DNA from: Streptomyces sp. NBC_00335
GTDB taxonomy: Bacteria > Actinomycetota > Actinomycetes > Streptomycetales > Streptomycetaceae
Length of the DNA: 64,000 bases
NCBI RefSeq assembly: GCF_036127095.1
Contig: NZ_CP108006.1
Span: 6,067,501 to 6,131,500 of the forward strand
Direction of reading: 5' to 3'
Part shown: in pieces, positions 34,101 to 43,011 of the stretch
Position numbering within the stretch: position 1 is the first letter of the stretch
Layout: every line of letters starts with the position of its first letter
Translations under genes and position numbers: made by a program
The notes under the pieces: generated by a model
Told to the model about the DNA's origin: nothing
Databases searched by the model: none
Seen by the model: the letters and a program-made list of their open reading frames with translations, nothing else

Positions 34101-35184
34101 CCGCGACCAGATCAGCTCCACCTGGTCCACCCCCGAGGTCCGCGCCCAGGCCGAGGGCGTGGTCGCCGCCTACCGCCCGGGGCTGCCGCAGACCTGCCGG
34201 GCCCCTTCCTTCCTGTGGATCTACGCCGTCATGATCTCCGGGGACGCCGAGCTGCTCCACCGCGCCACCGAGGAGACCGTGGAGACGGCCCGCGCGCTCG
34301 GCTACCGCTGGGAGCTGGCCTCCGCCCTCCAGCTCCGGGCCAACGTCCTCGCCAACCGCGCCGACGGGGCCGGCGACGCGTCGCGCGACGCCGAGGAGAG
34401 CCTCGCCCTCTACGCGTCCCTCGGCGACGACTGGGGCTGCGCCGAAGCCCTCTCCGCCCGCGCCGAGGCCCGGGAGAAGCGCGGGGAGTACGCCCTGGCC
34501 GCCCAGGACTACCGCGCCGCGATCGAGTACGCCGGGCGGCTCGGGGCCAAGGCCCAGGTCACGATGATGCAGGTGCGCATGGCCGGGACCCTCGCCGAGG
34601 ACGGCCACCTGGAGGAGGCCGAGGAGCTCCTCACCGGCCTGCTCGCCGGCGCCATCCACCAGTTCGGCAACGAGGCGTTGCCCGCCGCCCAGATGTTCCT
34701 CGCCTGCATCTACGGCCGCACCGGCCGCCTCCCCGAAGCCCGCGCCCGGCTCCAGTCCCTGCGCGAGGAGTTCGCCGTCGGCGCGTTCGCCATGTTCGAC
34801 GGCTTCCTGCTCGGCCTGCTGGCCTGGGTCGACAACGAGGAGGGCCGGTACGAGGACGCCATCGCCCGGCTCCGCCAGGCGATCGAAGCCGTCCGGGACC
34901 CCCTCTCCATGATGCTCGCCCCGCACCTCCCGGCCGCGTACCTGATCACCGGGGCCCGCTCCCTCGCGCAACTCGGCGGCCGGGTCCGGGCGTACGACGC
35001 CGCGCGGCTCATCGGCGCCTACCGCGCGCTGCTGCCGCCCGCCCACTTCCCGGTCACCACCGAGCGCGCGGACGCCGAGCAGGCCGAGCGCCTGGCCCGG
35101 GCCGCGCTCGGCGACGCCGCGTACGAGGCGGCGTACGCCGAAGGCGGCGGCCTCACCCTGGAGGAGGCCACCGCCTTGGTGTGA
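31162..35184 (+). CDS. AfsR/SARP-type regulator with NB-ARC and TPR domains
   Basis: The 1340-residue protein is a large signal-integrating activator. An OmpR-like winged-helix DNA-binding domain (1-95) and a BTAD helical domain (100-240, LYRFERLARAAAQ ... GTTPGPALRALHAALLADPT) form the SARP part. A low-complexity linker rich in Gly, Pro, Ala and Thr follows, about 230 residues long (240-472). The NB-ARC ATPase begins with FVGREED (478); its P-loop is GPGGAGKTRL (about 503) and Walker B is LLILDNCEH (about 620). C-terminal TPR-like helical repeats run from about 800 to 1320. GTG 31162 begins the SARP motif VRYAMLG. Relatives control secondary metabolism and differentiation. No biosynthetic cluster is adjacent, though an exporter follows on the opposite strand. 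Confidence 0.9.
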   Translation: MRYAMLGTTQAIRDDGSTVPVGGARLRALLTALALRPGRAVPAASLIEEVWDGDPPADGPAALQALVGRLRRALGREAVGSGEGGYWLVAARDDIDLYRFERLARAAAQTTSPAEAAALYDEALALWRGEPLSSLPGSGTGPEAARWEALRLDARRGRLHAALELGEAERVLPELTALCAGLPLDELLQALRIRALRDAGRPAQALAAYEEVRRDLAGRLGTTPGPALRALHAALLADPTAGPHRPGPTATPGRSAPLTGPGYPAPSGPDRAAPTAGTGWTSRTALTDRPDRTGQVGSASDPGPGHPAEASRGRAGQAGADATAGTAGIVQGSSAAPDGPGGPGLGPGHDGRPGTPSEPHGSFPAPSGIAAAPAPYGTATAIPSGPDRADSGSMPGPDGSGQATGPAGAGSAYATGPDGARSAHATGPDRPGSAHADGPGRAGPAGTGSGDPYSAGAGAGHVPPPGPGAGNLRMRLTTFVGREEDIRVIGDDLARSRLVTLLGPGGAGKTRLSQEAAEAHARAGRGTPDARPAGPGHPSAGHASTRGGPGSAPAWADGVWFVELAPVDDPEDVAEAVLAALGARETKLRGGSAEEMRVLTERGDRPLDRLAEHCARRRMLLILDNCEHVVDAAARLAEEVLARCPGVQILATSREPLGVPGETLRPVDPLPDPVALRLFDDRGAAARAGFTVDEDPAAAVEICRRLDGMPLAIELAAARLRLLTPRQIADRLDDRFRLLTGGSRTHLPRQQTLRAVVDWSWDLLDEPERAVLRRLSVFAGGCDLAAAEAVCADGGYLDGADVADLLGSLVDKSLVVAAPDGPAGMRYRLLETVAEYAADRLAEAGEDRAETEQRHLTHYRELARTTEPLLRGHGQRAAADRLATEYENVRTALRRAVAAKDVGEVLCLVHSLGWYWHMHDLRAETRHWAGAAAALGPDPFAAPVVPAPPVYEQIVDTPPPYEGELLTEAWRGIQLLCLVARDQISSTWSTPEVRAQAEGVVAAYRPGLPQTCRAPSFLWIYAVMISGDAELLHRATEETVETARALGYRWELASALQLRANVLANRADGAGDASRDAEESLALYASLGDDWGCAEALSARAEAREKRGEYALAAQDYRAAIEYAGRLGAKAQVTMMQVRMAGTLAEDGHLEEAEELLTGLLAGAIHQFGNEALPAAQMFLACIYGRTGRLPEARARLQSLREEFAVGAFAMFDGFLLGLLAWVDNEEGRYEDAIARLRQAIEAVRDPLSMMLAPHLPAAYLITGARSLAQLGGRVRAYDAARLIGAYRALLPPAHFPVTTERADAEQAERLARAALGDAAYEAAYAEGGGLTLEEATALV

Positions 35185-35233
35185 CCCGTGCGGGTCCGCC
35201 CGGGACGCGATCCGGAACGGACCGGTCCGCGGA

Positions 35234-36085
35234 TCAGGTCTTCTGGCGGAACTTCCGCACAGCGAGCGGCATGGTCACCAGCGTGATGCCGACCGACCAG
35301 GCCAGCGTGATCCACACGGAGTTGCCCAGCGGGGTCCCGTTGATCAGGGCGCGGGCCGCGTCGGCCAGGTTGGACAGCGGGTTGACGTCGGTGAAGCTCT
35401 GCAGCCAGCCGGGCATCGTCGTCGGCGGGGCGAAGATCGAGCTGCCGAACTGCAGCGGCATCAGGACCAGCATCGCCATGCCCTGGACGGCCTGGGGGGT
35501 CTTCATGGCGAGACCCAGCAGGATGAAGATCCACATGAGCGAGGAACCGAAGACCGCCGCCAACCCGATGGACAGGAACAGGTCCAGCACCGAGCCCTTG
35601 ATCGACAGGCCGAGCAGGAAGCCCATGCCGAGCAGGATCGCGATGGCGACCATCATGCGGCCGAGCTCGACCACGATCTTGGCGATGAGCACCGAGGAGC
35701 GGGCGATGGGCATGGACCGGAAGCGGTCCATCACGCCCTTCTTGAAGTCGTCGTTGACACCGGTGCCCACACCCATGGCGATGTTCATGCCCATCATCGC
35801 CATCAGGCCCGGGACCACGTAGTTGACGTACTCGTCCTGGTTGCCCTTGCCGGAGATCGCGCCGCCGAAGACGAAGACGAACAGCAGCGTGAAGATGATC
35901 GGCATGAACAGGACGTCGAACATCGACTCCGGGTCCTGCTTGATCTGCAGGACGTTGCGCCGTGCCAGGGCGCCGATGTGACGCAGGTTGCCCCGCAGGC
36001 CGATCCGGCCCTCGTCCGCCCGGACGGGCCCGCCGGCCGGGGCGGCCGCGGTGGGGCTGGGCTTCGTCGTGGTTACGGTGCTCAT
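35234..36085 (-). CDS. ABC-2 type drug exporter permease (DrrB-like)
   Basis: The 283-residue permease has six hydrophobic segments and the DrrB/ABC-2 sequence pattern. This includes NVLQIKQDPESMFDVLFMPIIFTLLFVFVFGGAI near the start, GVNDDFKKGVMDRFRSMPIARSSVL, and NPLSNLADAARALINGTP near the end. It overlaps the ATPase gene by an ATGA junction, so the two form one exporter for drugs or lipids. ATG 36085 is chosen because the sequence before it belongs to the ATPase in another frame. The converging SARP gene ends 49 bases away. Confidence 0.92.
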   Translation of the reverse strand: MSTVTTTKPSPTAAAPAGGPVRADEGRIGLRGNLRHIGALARRNVLQIKQDPESMFDVLFMPIIFTLLFVFVFGGAISGKGNQDEYVNYVVPGLMAMMGMNIAMGVGTGVNDDFKKGVMDRFRSMPIARSSVLIAKIVVELGRMMVAIAILLGMGFLLGLSIKGSVLDLFLSIGLAAVFGSSLMWIFILLGLAMKTPQAVQGMAMLVLMPLQFGSSIFAPPTTMPGWLQSFTDVNPLSNLADAARALINGTPLGNSVWITLAWSVGITLVTMPLAVRKFRQKT

Positions 36086-37104
36086 GCCGCGACCTCCTCG
36101 GTCTGCTGGTTGGGGATGGAGTCCGAGACGGTCGGCTTCTGCCCGGTGATGGACAGGAAGACCTCGTCCAGGCTGGGCAGGTAGGTGCTGATGTCGGAGA
36201 TCCCGTACCCGCGGGCCGCCAGCAGGCCCACCACGGCGGTCAGCTGCTCGTCGGCCAGGATCGGCACCAGCAGGGCGCCCTCGTCGGGGACGGCCTGGGA
36301 ACCGGCGACCCCGTCCAGACCGGCTTCCGCGAGGGAGCGGGCCATGCCCGGCAGGTCGGCCGGGTCGGTGGGGCGGATCCGCAGGGTCCGGCCGCCGACG
36401 CGGGCCTTCAGCTCGTCGACCTTGCCCTTCGCGATGACCTTGCCCTTGTCGATGACCGTCAGCTCGTTCGCGAGCTGCTCGGCCTCCTCCATGTACTGGG
36501 TGGTGAGCAGGACGGTGGCCCCCTCGGCGACCATCCGCTGCACCTCGTCCCAGACCTCGTTGCGGGTACGGGGGTCCAGACCGGTGGTCGGCTCGTCCAG
36601 GTACAGCACGGCCGGGCTGCCGATCATCGAGGCGGCCAGGTCGAGCCGGCGCCGCATGCCGCCGGAGTAGGTCATCACGGCCTTCTTGGCGGCGTCCGTG
36701 AGGGAGAAGCGCTCCAGCAGCTCGTCGGCGCGGCTGCGGGAGTCCTTGCGGGACAGGTCCAGCAGCCGGCCGATCATGTAGAGGTTCTCCCAGCCGGAGA
36801 GCTTCTCGTCGACCGAGGCGTACTGGCCGGTCAGGCCTATGGTCCGGCGCAGCTGCCGCGGCTGGCGGACCACGTCGAAGCCGGCGACCCGGGCGGTGCC
36901 GGCGTCGGGGGTGATCAGGGTGGAGAGGATGCGGACCAGGGTGGTCTTGCCCGCGCCGTTGGGGCCGAGGACCCCGAGGACGGTTCCCTCGCGGACATCG
37001 AGGTCCACACCGTCGAGGGCTTTGGTCTCGCCGTAGTGCTTGACCAACCCCCGGACCTCTACGGCGTGCGAGCCGTTCAGGGGATTCTTGTCGTTTCGCG
37101 TCAT
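36082..37104 (-). CDS. drug-export ABC ATPase (DrrA-like)
   Basis: The 340-residue ATPase belongs to the DrrA family, which self-protects antibiotic producers by exporting anthracyclines and similar compounds. Walker A is GPNGAGKTTL, the signature is YSGGMRRRLDLAASM, Walker B is VLYLDEPTTGLDPRT, and a C-terminal DrrA domain ends with DISTYLPSLDEVFLSITGQKP. ATG 37104 is a choice; 37113 and 37149 are in-frame alternatives that add up to 15 residues. Substrate cannot be deduced, and many Streptomyces encode several such pairs. Confidence 0.92.
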   Translation of the reverse strand: MTRNDKNPLNGSHAVEVRGLVKHYGETKALDGVDLDVREGTVLGVLGPNGAGKTTLVRILSTLITPDAGTARVAGFDVVRQPRQLRRTIGLTGQYASVDEKLSGWENLYMIGRLLDLSRKDSRSRADELLERFSLTDAAKKAVMTYSGGMRRRLDLAASMIGSPAVLYLDEPTTGLDPRTRNEVWDEVQRMVAEGATVLLTTQYMEEAEQLANELTVIDKGKVIAKGKVDELKARVGGRTLRIRPTDPADLPGMARSLAEAGLDGVAGSQAVPDEGALLVPILADEQLTAVVGLLAARGYGISDISTYLPSLDEVFLSITGQKPTVSDSIPNQQTEEVAA

Positions 37105-37222
37105 GTCCACCATGGGACCAGACGGCACTGACAACCCACCGACAAACAACCGACAGCGCGCGCACAGAGCACCGACAGAACATCAGCGGGGTCCGCGGGC
37201 GCGCCGTCGGCCGGCCCTCCGC

Positions 37223-38083
37223 TCAGTGGAAGGCGTGCTCTTCCTGCGGGAACGTTCCGCCGACCACGTCCTCGGCGAAGGCCTTCGCCGCGTCGCCCAT
37301 GGTCGCGCGCAGGTTCGCGTACTGCTTGACGAACTTCGGCATCTTTCCGCCGGTCAGCCCCATCATGTCCGTCCACACCAGCACCTGCGCGTCGCACTCC
37401 GAGCCCGCGCCGATGCCGACCGTCGGAATGTGCAGGGAGCGGGTGACCTCGGCGGCCAGCTCGGCCGGGACCAGCTCCAGCACCACCGCGAAGGCGCCCG
37501 CGTCCTGCGCCGCCTTCGCGTCGCGCAGCAGCCGGTGCGCGGCCTCGTCGCCGCGGCCCTGCACCCGGTAGCCCATGGCGTTCACGGACTGCGGGGTCAG
37601 GCCCAGGTGGGACATGACCGGGATGCCCGACTGCACGATCAGCTCGGTCTGGGCCAGCGAGCGCTCGCCGCCCTCCAGCTTCACCGCGCCGACCCCCGCC
37701 TCCTTGACGAGCCGGGTGGCACTGCGCAGGGCCTGTACGGGGCCCTCCTGGTAGGAGCCGAAGGGCAGGTCGCCGATGATCAGGGCCCGGCTGGTGCCGC
37801 GTACGACGGCCGCCGACAGCAGGGTCATCTCGTCCATCGTCACCGGGACGGTGGTCTCGTAGCCGAGGTGACAGTTGCCCATCGAGTCGCCGACGAGCAT
37901 GACCGGGATGCCGGCCTCGTCGAACACGGACGCCGTCATGGCGTCGTAGGCGGTGAGCATGGGCCACTTCTCGCCGCGTTCCTTGGCGAGGGTGAGGTCG
38001 CGGACGGTGATGCGCCGGGTGCCCGTGCCTCCGTACAGGGTGGGGGAGGCGGCTTCGCGGGCAGGCGAAACGGCATGCGTCAT
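37223..38083 (-). CDS. panB: 3-methyl-2-oxobutanoate hydroxymethyltransferase (PanB)
   Basis: The 286-residue enzyme makes ketopantoate from ketoisovalerate and methylene-tetrahydrofolate, the first step of pantothenate and CoA synthesis. The TIM-barrel motifs are ITVRDLTLAKERGEKWPMLTAYDA, VMLVGDSMGN with the magnesium-binding Asp, DLPFGSYQ, VKLEGG and GHLGLTPQ, and PTVGIGAGSECDAQVLV holds the metal-coordinating side. ATG 38083 has aaggag 8 bases upstream, which rules out the longer reading in the same frame. It is monocistronic, away from panC and panD. Confidence 0.95.
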   Translation of the reverse strand: MTHAVSPAREAASPTLYGGTGTRRITVRDLTLAKERGEKWPMLTAYDAMTASVFDEAGIPVMLVGDSMGNCHLGYETTVPVTMDEMTLLSAAVVRGTSRALIIGDLPFGSYQEGPVQALRSATRLVKEAGVGAVKLEGGERSLAQTELIVQSGIPVMSHLGLTPQSVNAMGYRVQGRGDEAAHRLLRDAKAAQDAGAFAVVLELVPAELAAEVTRSLHIPTVGIGAGSECDAQVLVWTDMMGLTGGKMPKFVKQYANLRATMGDAAKAFAEDVVGGTFPQEEHAFH

Positions 38084-38368
38084 TGCAACTGCTCCTTGAT
38101 GTTCATCTCGAGGCACCCTTACGGCGTCCCCGGACTCCTCACCATGGTGGCACTCTCCGGGCCGTGGCGGGAAGTGGCACGGGACACGCTTCGCCGCGGC
38201 GGCCGCGCCGCGGGGCAATGTGCGCGTTTGGTGACAAGCGGAACCCCGGCCGCAGGGCCGTTCGTCCTCCCGGACGTACGGCCGACGCAATCGGCACGGA
38301 TCGCTCCGCATATCGCCTAGGGTCAAGAGGCGGGGACGGAGCGCGAGCACGGCAGTGAGGGCAGCGGC

Positions 38369-39397
38369 ATGGCACAGGCGTACATGACGGAGACGGGGAG
38401 CGACGGTTCGGAGCCCGAGCCCTCCCGAGAGGGTCTCCGGCGCCGGCTGGCCGAGCTGCGGAGCGATCCGGGCATCTGGCGCCGGGGGATCGTGCTCGCC
38501 GCGCTCGCGGTGCTGATCTCGCTCGTCATGATCTTCCACGCCGAGCTGCCCAACGACATCGGCAACCTCGGCAGCCTCACCGAGACCTTCCTGCCCTGGC
38601 TGGGCCTGGCCGTCCCGGTGCTGTTCGCCGCCGCGCTCTTCCGCAAGTCCGCGACCGCGCTGATCGCGATACTGCTGACCGCCGCGGTCTGGGTGAACCT
38701 CTTCGGCGGCCTGGTCACCGACAAGGCGCACGCCGGCGGCAACCTCACCGTCGCCACCCACAACGTCGACGCCGACAACACCGACCCCGCGGGCACTGCC
38801 GCCTCGGTCGCCGGGGCGGGGGCCGACGTACTGGCCCTGACCGAGCTCAAGGGCAGCGCCGTCCCCGTCTACGAGAAGGCCCTCGCGGGGACGTACAAGT
38901 ACCACTCCGTCGAAGGCACCGTCGGGCTCTGGAGCAAGTACCCGCTGGTCTCCAGCAAGCCCGTCGACATCAAGATGGGCTGGACCCGGGCCATGCGCGC
39001 CACCGTCAAGACCCCCCACGGCGAGGTGGCCGCCTTCGTGGCCCACCTCCCCTCGGTCCGCGTCAAGCTCAACGCCGGCTTCACCGCCAACCAGCGCGAC
39101 AACAGCGCCGACGCCCTCGGCGCCGCGCTCGCCGCCGAACCGCTGCAGCGGGTCATCCTGCTCGGCGACCTCAACGGAACCGTCAACGACCGGGCCCTGT
39201 CCGAGGTCACCTCGCAGCTGCGTTCCACCCAGGGCGCGTCCGGCGACGGCTTCGGCTTCAGCTGGCCCGCGCAGTTCCCGATGGCCCGCATCGACCAGAT
39301 CCTGGTCCGCGGGGTCACCCCCGAAGCCTCCTGGACCCTGCCCCGCACCGGCAGCGACCACCTGCCGATCGCGGCCCGCGTCACCGTGAAGCCGTAG
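38369..39397 (+). CDS. membrane-anchored endonuclease/exonuclease/phosphatase-family protein
   Basis: The 342-residue protein has three N-terminal membrane segments (about 40-115) and an extracellular EEP hydrolase domain. Catalytic-type motifs are THNVDADN (Asn), LTELKG (Glu), AHLPSV, GDLNGT (Asp and Asn) and GSDHLPI (Asp-His). EEP enzymes cleave phosphodiesters in nucleic acids, phosphoinositides or sphingolipids. The three-helix-plus-EEP layout is common in actinobacteria, with unknown substrate. ATG 38369 is followed by a short hydrophilic segment before the first helix. Confidence 0.88.
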   Translation: MAQAYMTETGSDGSEPEPSREGLRRRLAELRSDPGIWRRGIVLAALAVLISLVMIFHAELPNDIGNLGSLTETFLPWLGLAVPVLFAAALFRKSATALIAILLTAAVWVNLFGGLVTDKAHAGGNLTVATHNVDADNTDPAGTAASVAGAGADVLALTELKGSAVPVYEKALAGTYKYHSVEGTVGLWSKYPLVSSKPVDIKMGWTRAMRATVKTPHGEVAAFVAHLPSVRVKLNAGFTANQRDNSADALGAALAAEPLQRVILLGDLNGTVNDRALSEVTSQLRSTQGASGDGFGFSWPAQFPMARIDQILVRGVTPEASWTLPRTGSDHLPIAARVTVKP

Positions 39398-39408
39398 GCC
39401 GGGACCGG

Positions 39409-39446
39409 GACCGGGCCGGGAGTCGTTGTCGGCTCCCGGCCCGGTC
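39409..39446. terminator. bidirectional hairpin between the EEP and nadE genes
   Basis: The arms gaccgggccgggag and ctcccggcccggtc form a perfect 14-bp stem with a 10-nt loop between two converging genes. Confidence 0.85.
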
Positions 39447-39466
39447 CGGCCCCACCCGGCCCGCTC

Positions 39467-41221
39467 CTACGCCTGCTCGCGCCAGCCGTTCGTGATGGGC
39501 AGCCGGCGGTCCTTGCCGAAGCCCTTCGCTGAGATCTTCGTGCCCGGCGGGTACTGGCGCCGCTTGTACTCGGCCGTGTCCACCATCCGCAGGGTCTTCG
39601 CGACCAGCTCGGGCTCGTAGCCCGCCGCGACGATCGCCTCCAGGCCCTGGTCGCGGTCCACGTACAGCTCCAGGATCCCGTCCAGCACGGGGTAGTCCGG
39701 CAGCGAGTCCGTGTCCACCTGCCCCGGGCGCAGCTCGGCGCTCGGCGGCTTCACGATGGAGTTCTCCGGGATCGGCGGGGTCTCGCCGCGCTCGGCCGCC
39801 GCCCGGTTGCGGTACTCGGCCAGGCGGAAGACGTCCGTCTTGTAGACGTCCTTGATGGGGCCGTAGGCGCCCACGGAGTCCCCGTACAGGGTGGAGTAGC
39901 CGACGGCCAGCTCCGACTTGTTGCCCGGGGCCAGCACGATGTGGCCCTCCTGGTTGGAGAGCGCCATCAGCAGGGTGCCGCGCAGCCGGGACTGCAGGTT
40001 CTCCTCGGCGAGCCCGGTCAGGCCGAGCGCGCCCATGTACGCGTCGAACATCGGCTCGATCGACACGGTCCGGAAGTTCAGGCCGGTCCGTGTCGCCAGC
40101 TCGGCCGCGTCGCCGCGGGAGTGCTCCGAGGAGTACTTGGAGGGCATCGAAACGCCGTACACGTTCTGCGCGCCGATCGCGTCGCAGGCGATCGCGGCGA
40201 CGAGCGCGGAGTCGATCCCGCCGGAGAGGCCGATCAGGACCGACCGGAACCCGTTCTTCCGTACGTACGCGCGCAGACCCACGACCAGGGCGTCGTAGAT
40301 CTCCTCGTCGTCGTCCAGCCGGTCGGCGTAGCCGCCCGTCACGACGGGTTCGTACGGCTCCACCGGCTCCTCGGTGAGGATCACGCGGTCGATGCGCAGT
40401 CCGTCGTCGACGGTGCCCTCGACGGGGGTGGCCGAGGCGGCCGGCAGGTCGAGGTCGACCAGGACGCAGCCCTCGGAGAACTGCGGGGCGCGGGCGATGA
40501 CCTCGCCGGCGGAGTCGACGACGATCGAGTCCCCGTCGAAGACCAGCTCGTCCTGGCCGCCGATCATCGCCAGGTAGGCGAGGGTGCAGCCGGCCTCCTG
40601 GGCGCGCTTGCGCACCAGCTCCAGGCGGAGGTCGTCCTTGTTGCGCTCGTACGGGGAGGCGTTGACCGAGATCAGCAGCCCGGCCCCGGCGGAGCGGGTG
40701 GCGGGGACGCGCCCGCCCTCCTGCCAGAGGTCCTCGCAGATCGCCAGGGCCACGTCCACGCCCCGCACCCGGATCACCGGCTGGGTGTCGCCCGGCACGA
40801 AGTACCGGAACTCGTCGAAGACGCCGTAGTTGGGGAGGTGGTGCTTGCCGAAGCGCAGGACGACCTGCCCGCCGTACAGCACGGCGGCCGCGTTCTCCGG
40901 GGACCCCGCCGGGCGGCCGAGCCGGGGCGCGGCCTTCTCCGTACGGTCGAGGTAGCCGACGACGACCGGGAGGTCCCCGAAGCCCTCGGCCTCCAGGCGC
41001 CGTGCGAGTTCCAGCAGGGCCCGGCGGGACGCTTCGACGAAGGAGCCGCGCAGGGCGAGGTCCTCGACGGGGTACCCGGTCAGCACCATTTCCGGAAACG
41101 CCACCAGGTGGGCGCCCTGTTCGGCGGAGTGCCGGGTCCAGTGGACGACCGAGTCGGCGTTGGCGGCGATGTTGCCGACCTGCGAGTCGATCTGATTCAG
41201 AGCGAGGCGTAGTTGAGGCAC
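39467..41221 (-). CDS. nadE: glutamine-dependent NAD+ synthetase
   Basis: The 584-residue enzyme amidates deamido-NAD with glutamine-derived ammonia, the last step of NAD synthesis. The N-terminal nitrilase-like glutaminase domain shows the triad in AFPEMVLTGYPVEDL (Glu), FGKHHLPNYGVFDE (Lys) and LAICEDLWQ (Cys). The synthetase domain begins near residue 295 with the PP-loop GLSGGIDSALVA. LAPGNKSELAVGYSTLYGD forms the nucleotide pocket. Length matches the actinobacterial two-domain form. It stands alone on the minus strand. Confidence 0.96.
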   Translation of the reverse strand: MPQLRLALNQIDSQVGNIAANADSVVHWTRHSAEQGAHLVAFPEMVLTGYPVEDLALRGSFVEASRRALLELARRLEAEGFGDLPVVVGYLDRTEKAAPRLGRPAGSPENAAAVLYGGQVVLRFGKHHLPNYGVFDEFRYFVPGDTQPVIRVRGVDVALAICEDLWQEGGRVPATRSAGAGLLISVNASPYERNKDDLRLELVRKRAQEAGCTLAYLAMIGGQDELVFDGDSIVVDSAGEVIARAPQFSEGCVLVDLDLPAASATPVEGTVDDGLRIDRVILTEEPVEPYEPVVTGGYADRLDDDEEIYDALVVGLRAYVRKNGFRSVLIGLSGGIDSALVAAIACDAIGAQNVYGVSMPSKYSSEHSRGDAAELATRTGLNFRTVSIEPMFDAYMGALGLTGLAEENLQSRLRGTLLMALSNQEGHIVLAPGNKSELAVGYSTLYGDSVGAYGPIKDVYKTDVFRLAEYRNRAAAERGETPPIPENSIVKPPSAELRPGQVDTDSLPDYPVLDGILELYVDRDQGLEAIVAAGYEPELVAKTLRMVDTAEYKRRQYPPGTKISAKGFGKDRRLPITNGWREQA

Positions 41222-41318
41222 GCGGCCCAGTCTAATCGTCTTTCTGACGCGATGTCCTGGGAGTTGCCGGAGTCGCCGTGTCCGCAGGGGGCGCGGCGGC
41301 GCCGCCGGAGTCGCCGGT

Positions 41319-42872
41319 TCAGCCGATCGGGCCGCTCCAGATCGCGTCGTCGTACTCGATGCCGGGCGAGATCTCGAAGTGCAGGTTCTTGGTGCCCTTG
41401 GGCACGACGAAGGCGAAGGTGCCGGTCATCGACTCGCCGGCCATCACCGAGCCCTTGAACATCTTCGGCACGGTGCCGTCGAAGGCCATGTCGGCCTCGG
41501 TGCCCTGGTCGCCGCGGGCGTGCGGCAGGGCCAGGCTGACGTCGAGCGCGGCGTCACTGTTGTTGACGATCTTCACCGTCACCTTGACCGCGTTGCCGTT
41601 GCGGGCCTCGGGCGGGTAGGCGGTGGACGAAGGCTTGTACGGGACCGCGCGCTGCACGGTGACCTGGACGCCGTCCTCGTAGGTGTAGGGCGCGCCCCAG
41701 GCCAGGGCCGAGGTGATGCCCGGGATGTCGGAGGGCGAGGGCTTGGGTGTCGGGCTCGCCGGGGCGCTGGGGGTGGCGGAGCCGTAGCCGTCGTAGCCGT
41801 CGTAGCCCTCGTCGTTGTAGTCGTAGATGTCGCGCGAGCGGTTGTCGGCGACGGTCTTGTCGATTTTGTCGATGACGGTCCCGGTGATGAACCAGCCACC
41901 CAGGGAAGCACCCAGGCCGAGGACGCCGAGGACGGTGCCGATCGCGGCCATCGTGGCGCGGGGGGCGCCGCGGCGGGACTTGACGACGGCTCCGATGCCG
42001 AGGCCGGTGCCGGTGAGGGCGAGGAGGGCGCCGGCCCAGAAGAAGAAGGGGACGAGGCCGACGAAGATGCCGAACAGGCCGAGGACCAGGGCCGCGACGG
42101 CCAGGCCGTTCGTGTCGGCCGGCGCCGCCGGGAAGCCGTGCCCCTGCGGGCCGCCGGGGTAACCGCCGCCGTATCCGCCGGAGGGCGCGGCCCAGGGGTT
42201 GGCGGGTACGGGGGCGCCGGGGGCGCCGGGTGCGCCCGGGGCGCCGTACGGGGCTCCCCACGCGGCCGCCGGGGGAGCGGCGGCGGTCACCGGGGCGGGG
42301 GCGACCGGAGCGAAGGAGCCGGGGGCGGCGGGAGCCGGGGCGGCGGGCTGCGGCGCGGCGGCGGCCTCCGGAACCGCTGCCGGTACGCCTGCTCCGGCGC
42401 CGGCCGGGGCCGCGTCCGAGGGCTGCGCGGGGACGGCATCCGCGGGCTGCGCCGGGACTGCGTCCGCTGGCTCGGCCCGGGCGGCTTCCGGTGCCGGGTC
42501 CGAGGGCTGCGCGGGGATCGCTGCGGGTACGCCCGCTCCGGCGGCGGCCGGGACCGCGTCCGAGGGCTGCGCCGGGACCGCGTCCTCAGGCTGCGCCGGA
42601 ACCTCATCCTCAGGCTGCGCCGGAACCTCATCCTCAGGCTGCGCCGGCACCGCGACCTCGGGCTGCGCCGGGACCGAGTCCGCTGCCTGCGCCGGGGCCT
42701 CGGTCAGGGTCGGGGCGGGGGCCAGGGGCCGGGACGGTGCGAGGGCCGGGGGCTTGTCGAGGGACAGGGGCTGCGCGGGCGCCGGTATGGGAGCCGCCTC
42801 GGGTACGGGGGTGCCCGCGGGCTCCGTCGGCGGGCCGGACGGGGTGCTGGGCGGGTTCGGCGGGGTGCTCAT
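41319..42872 (-). CDS. DUF4190/DUF4352-like membrane protein with PAQP repeats
   Basis: The 517-residue protein begins with a 250-residue Pro/Ala-rich region holding about eleven repeats of the pattern V-P-A-Q-P-x-D, followed by a Gly/Tyr/Pro-rich stretch. Next come two closely spaced hydrophobic segments, LAVAALVLGLFGIFVGLVPF and ALLALTGTGLGIGAVVK, of the DUF4190 type, then a third, TVLGVLGLGASLGGWFITG. The C-terminal 160 residues form an extracellular domain like DUF4352, with VKVTVKIVNNSDAALDVS. The start, ATG 42872, precedes MSTPPNPPSTPSG. Function is unknown. It might be a surface protein in which the repeats span the wall. Confidence 0.75.
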   Translation of the reverse strand: MSTPPNPPSTPSGPPTEPAGTPVPEAAPIPAPAQPLSLDKPPALAPSRPLAPAPTLTEAPAQAADSVPAQPEVAVPAQPEDEVPAQPEDEVPAQPEDAVPAQPSDAVPAAAGAGVPAAIPAQPSDPAPEAARAEPADAVPAQPADAVPAQPSDAAPAGAGAGVPAAVPEAAAAPQPAAPAPAAPGSFAPVAPAPVTAAAPPAAAWGAPYGAPGAPGAPGAPVPANPWAAPSGGYGGGYPGGPQGHGFPAAPADTNGLAVAALVLGLFGIFVGLVPFFFWAGALLALTGTGLGIGAVVKSRRGAPRATMAAIGTVLGVLGLGASLGGWFITGTVIDKIDKTVADNRSRDIYDYNDEGYDGYDGYGSATPSAPASPTPKPSPSDIPGITSALAWGAPYTYEDGVQVTVQRAVPYKPSSTAYPPEARNGNAVKVTVKIVNNSDAALDVSLALPHARGDQGTEADMAFDGTVPKMFKGSVMAGESMTGTFAFVVPKGTKNLHFEISPGIEYDDAIWSGPIG

Positions 42873-43011
42873 ACCGGCGGGGAATCCTTCAGGTCGCAAT
42901 CGGCGCGTGACGATCAACAGCCTGTCATGGAATTCGGCCTCCCGGCCGGGCATTTTGGCCCCCCACGGCGGCCCCGCAAGCCCCCACGCGCCGCCGCGAC
43001 CGCCCGCGTCC

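Noticed and set aside
31609..35046. 1145-codon minus-strand frame opposite the SARP gene
   Set aside because: The opposite strand has a full SARP/NB-ARC/TPR protein; this frame is composition noise.
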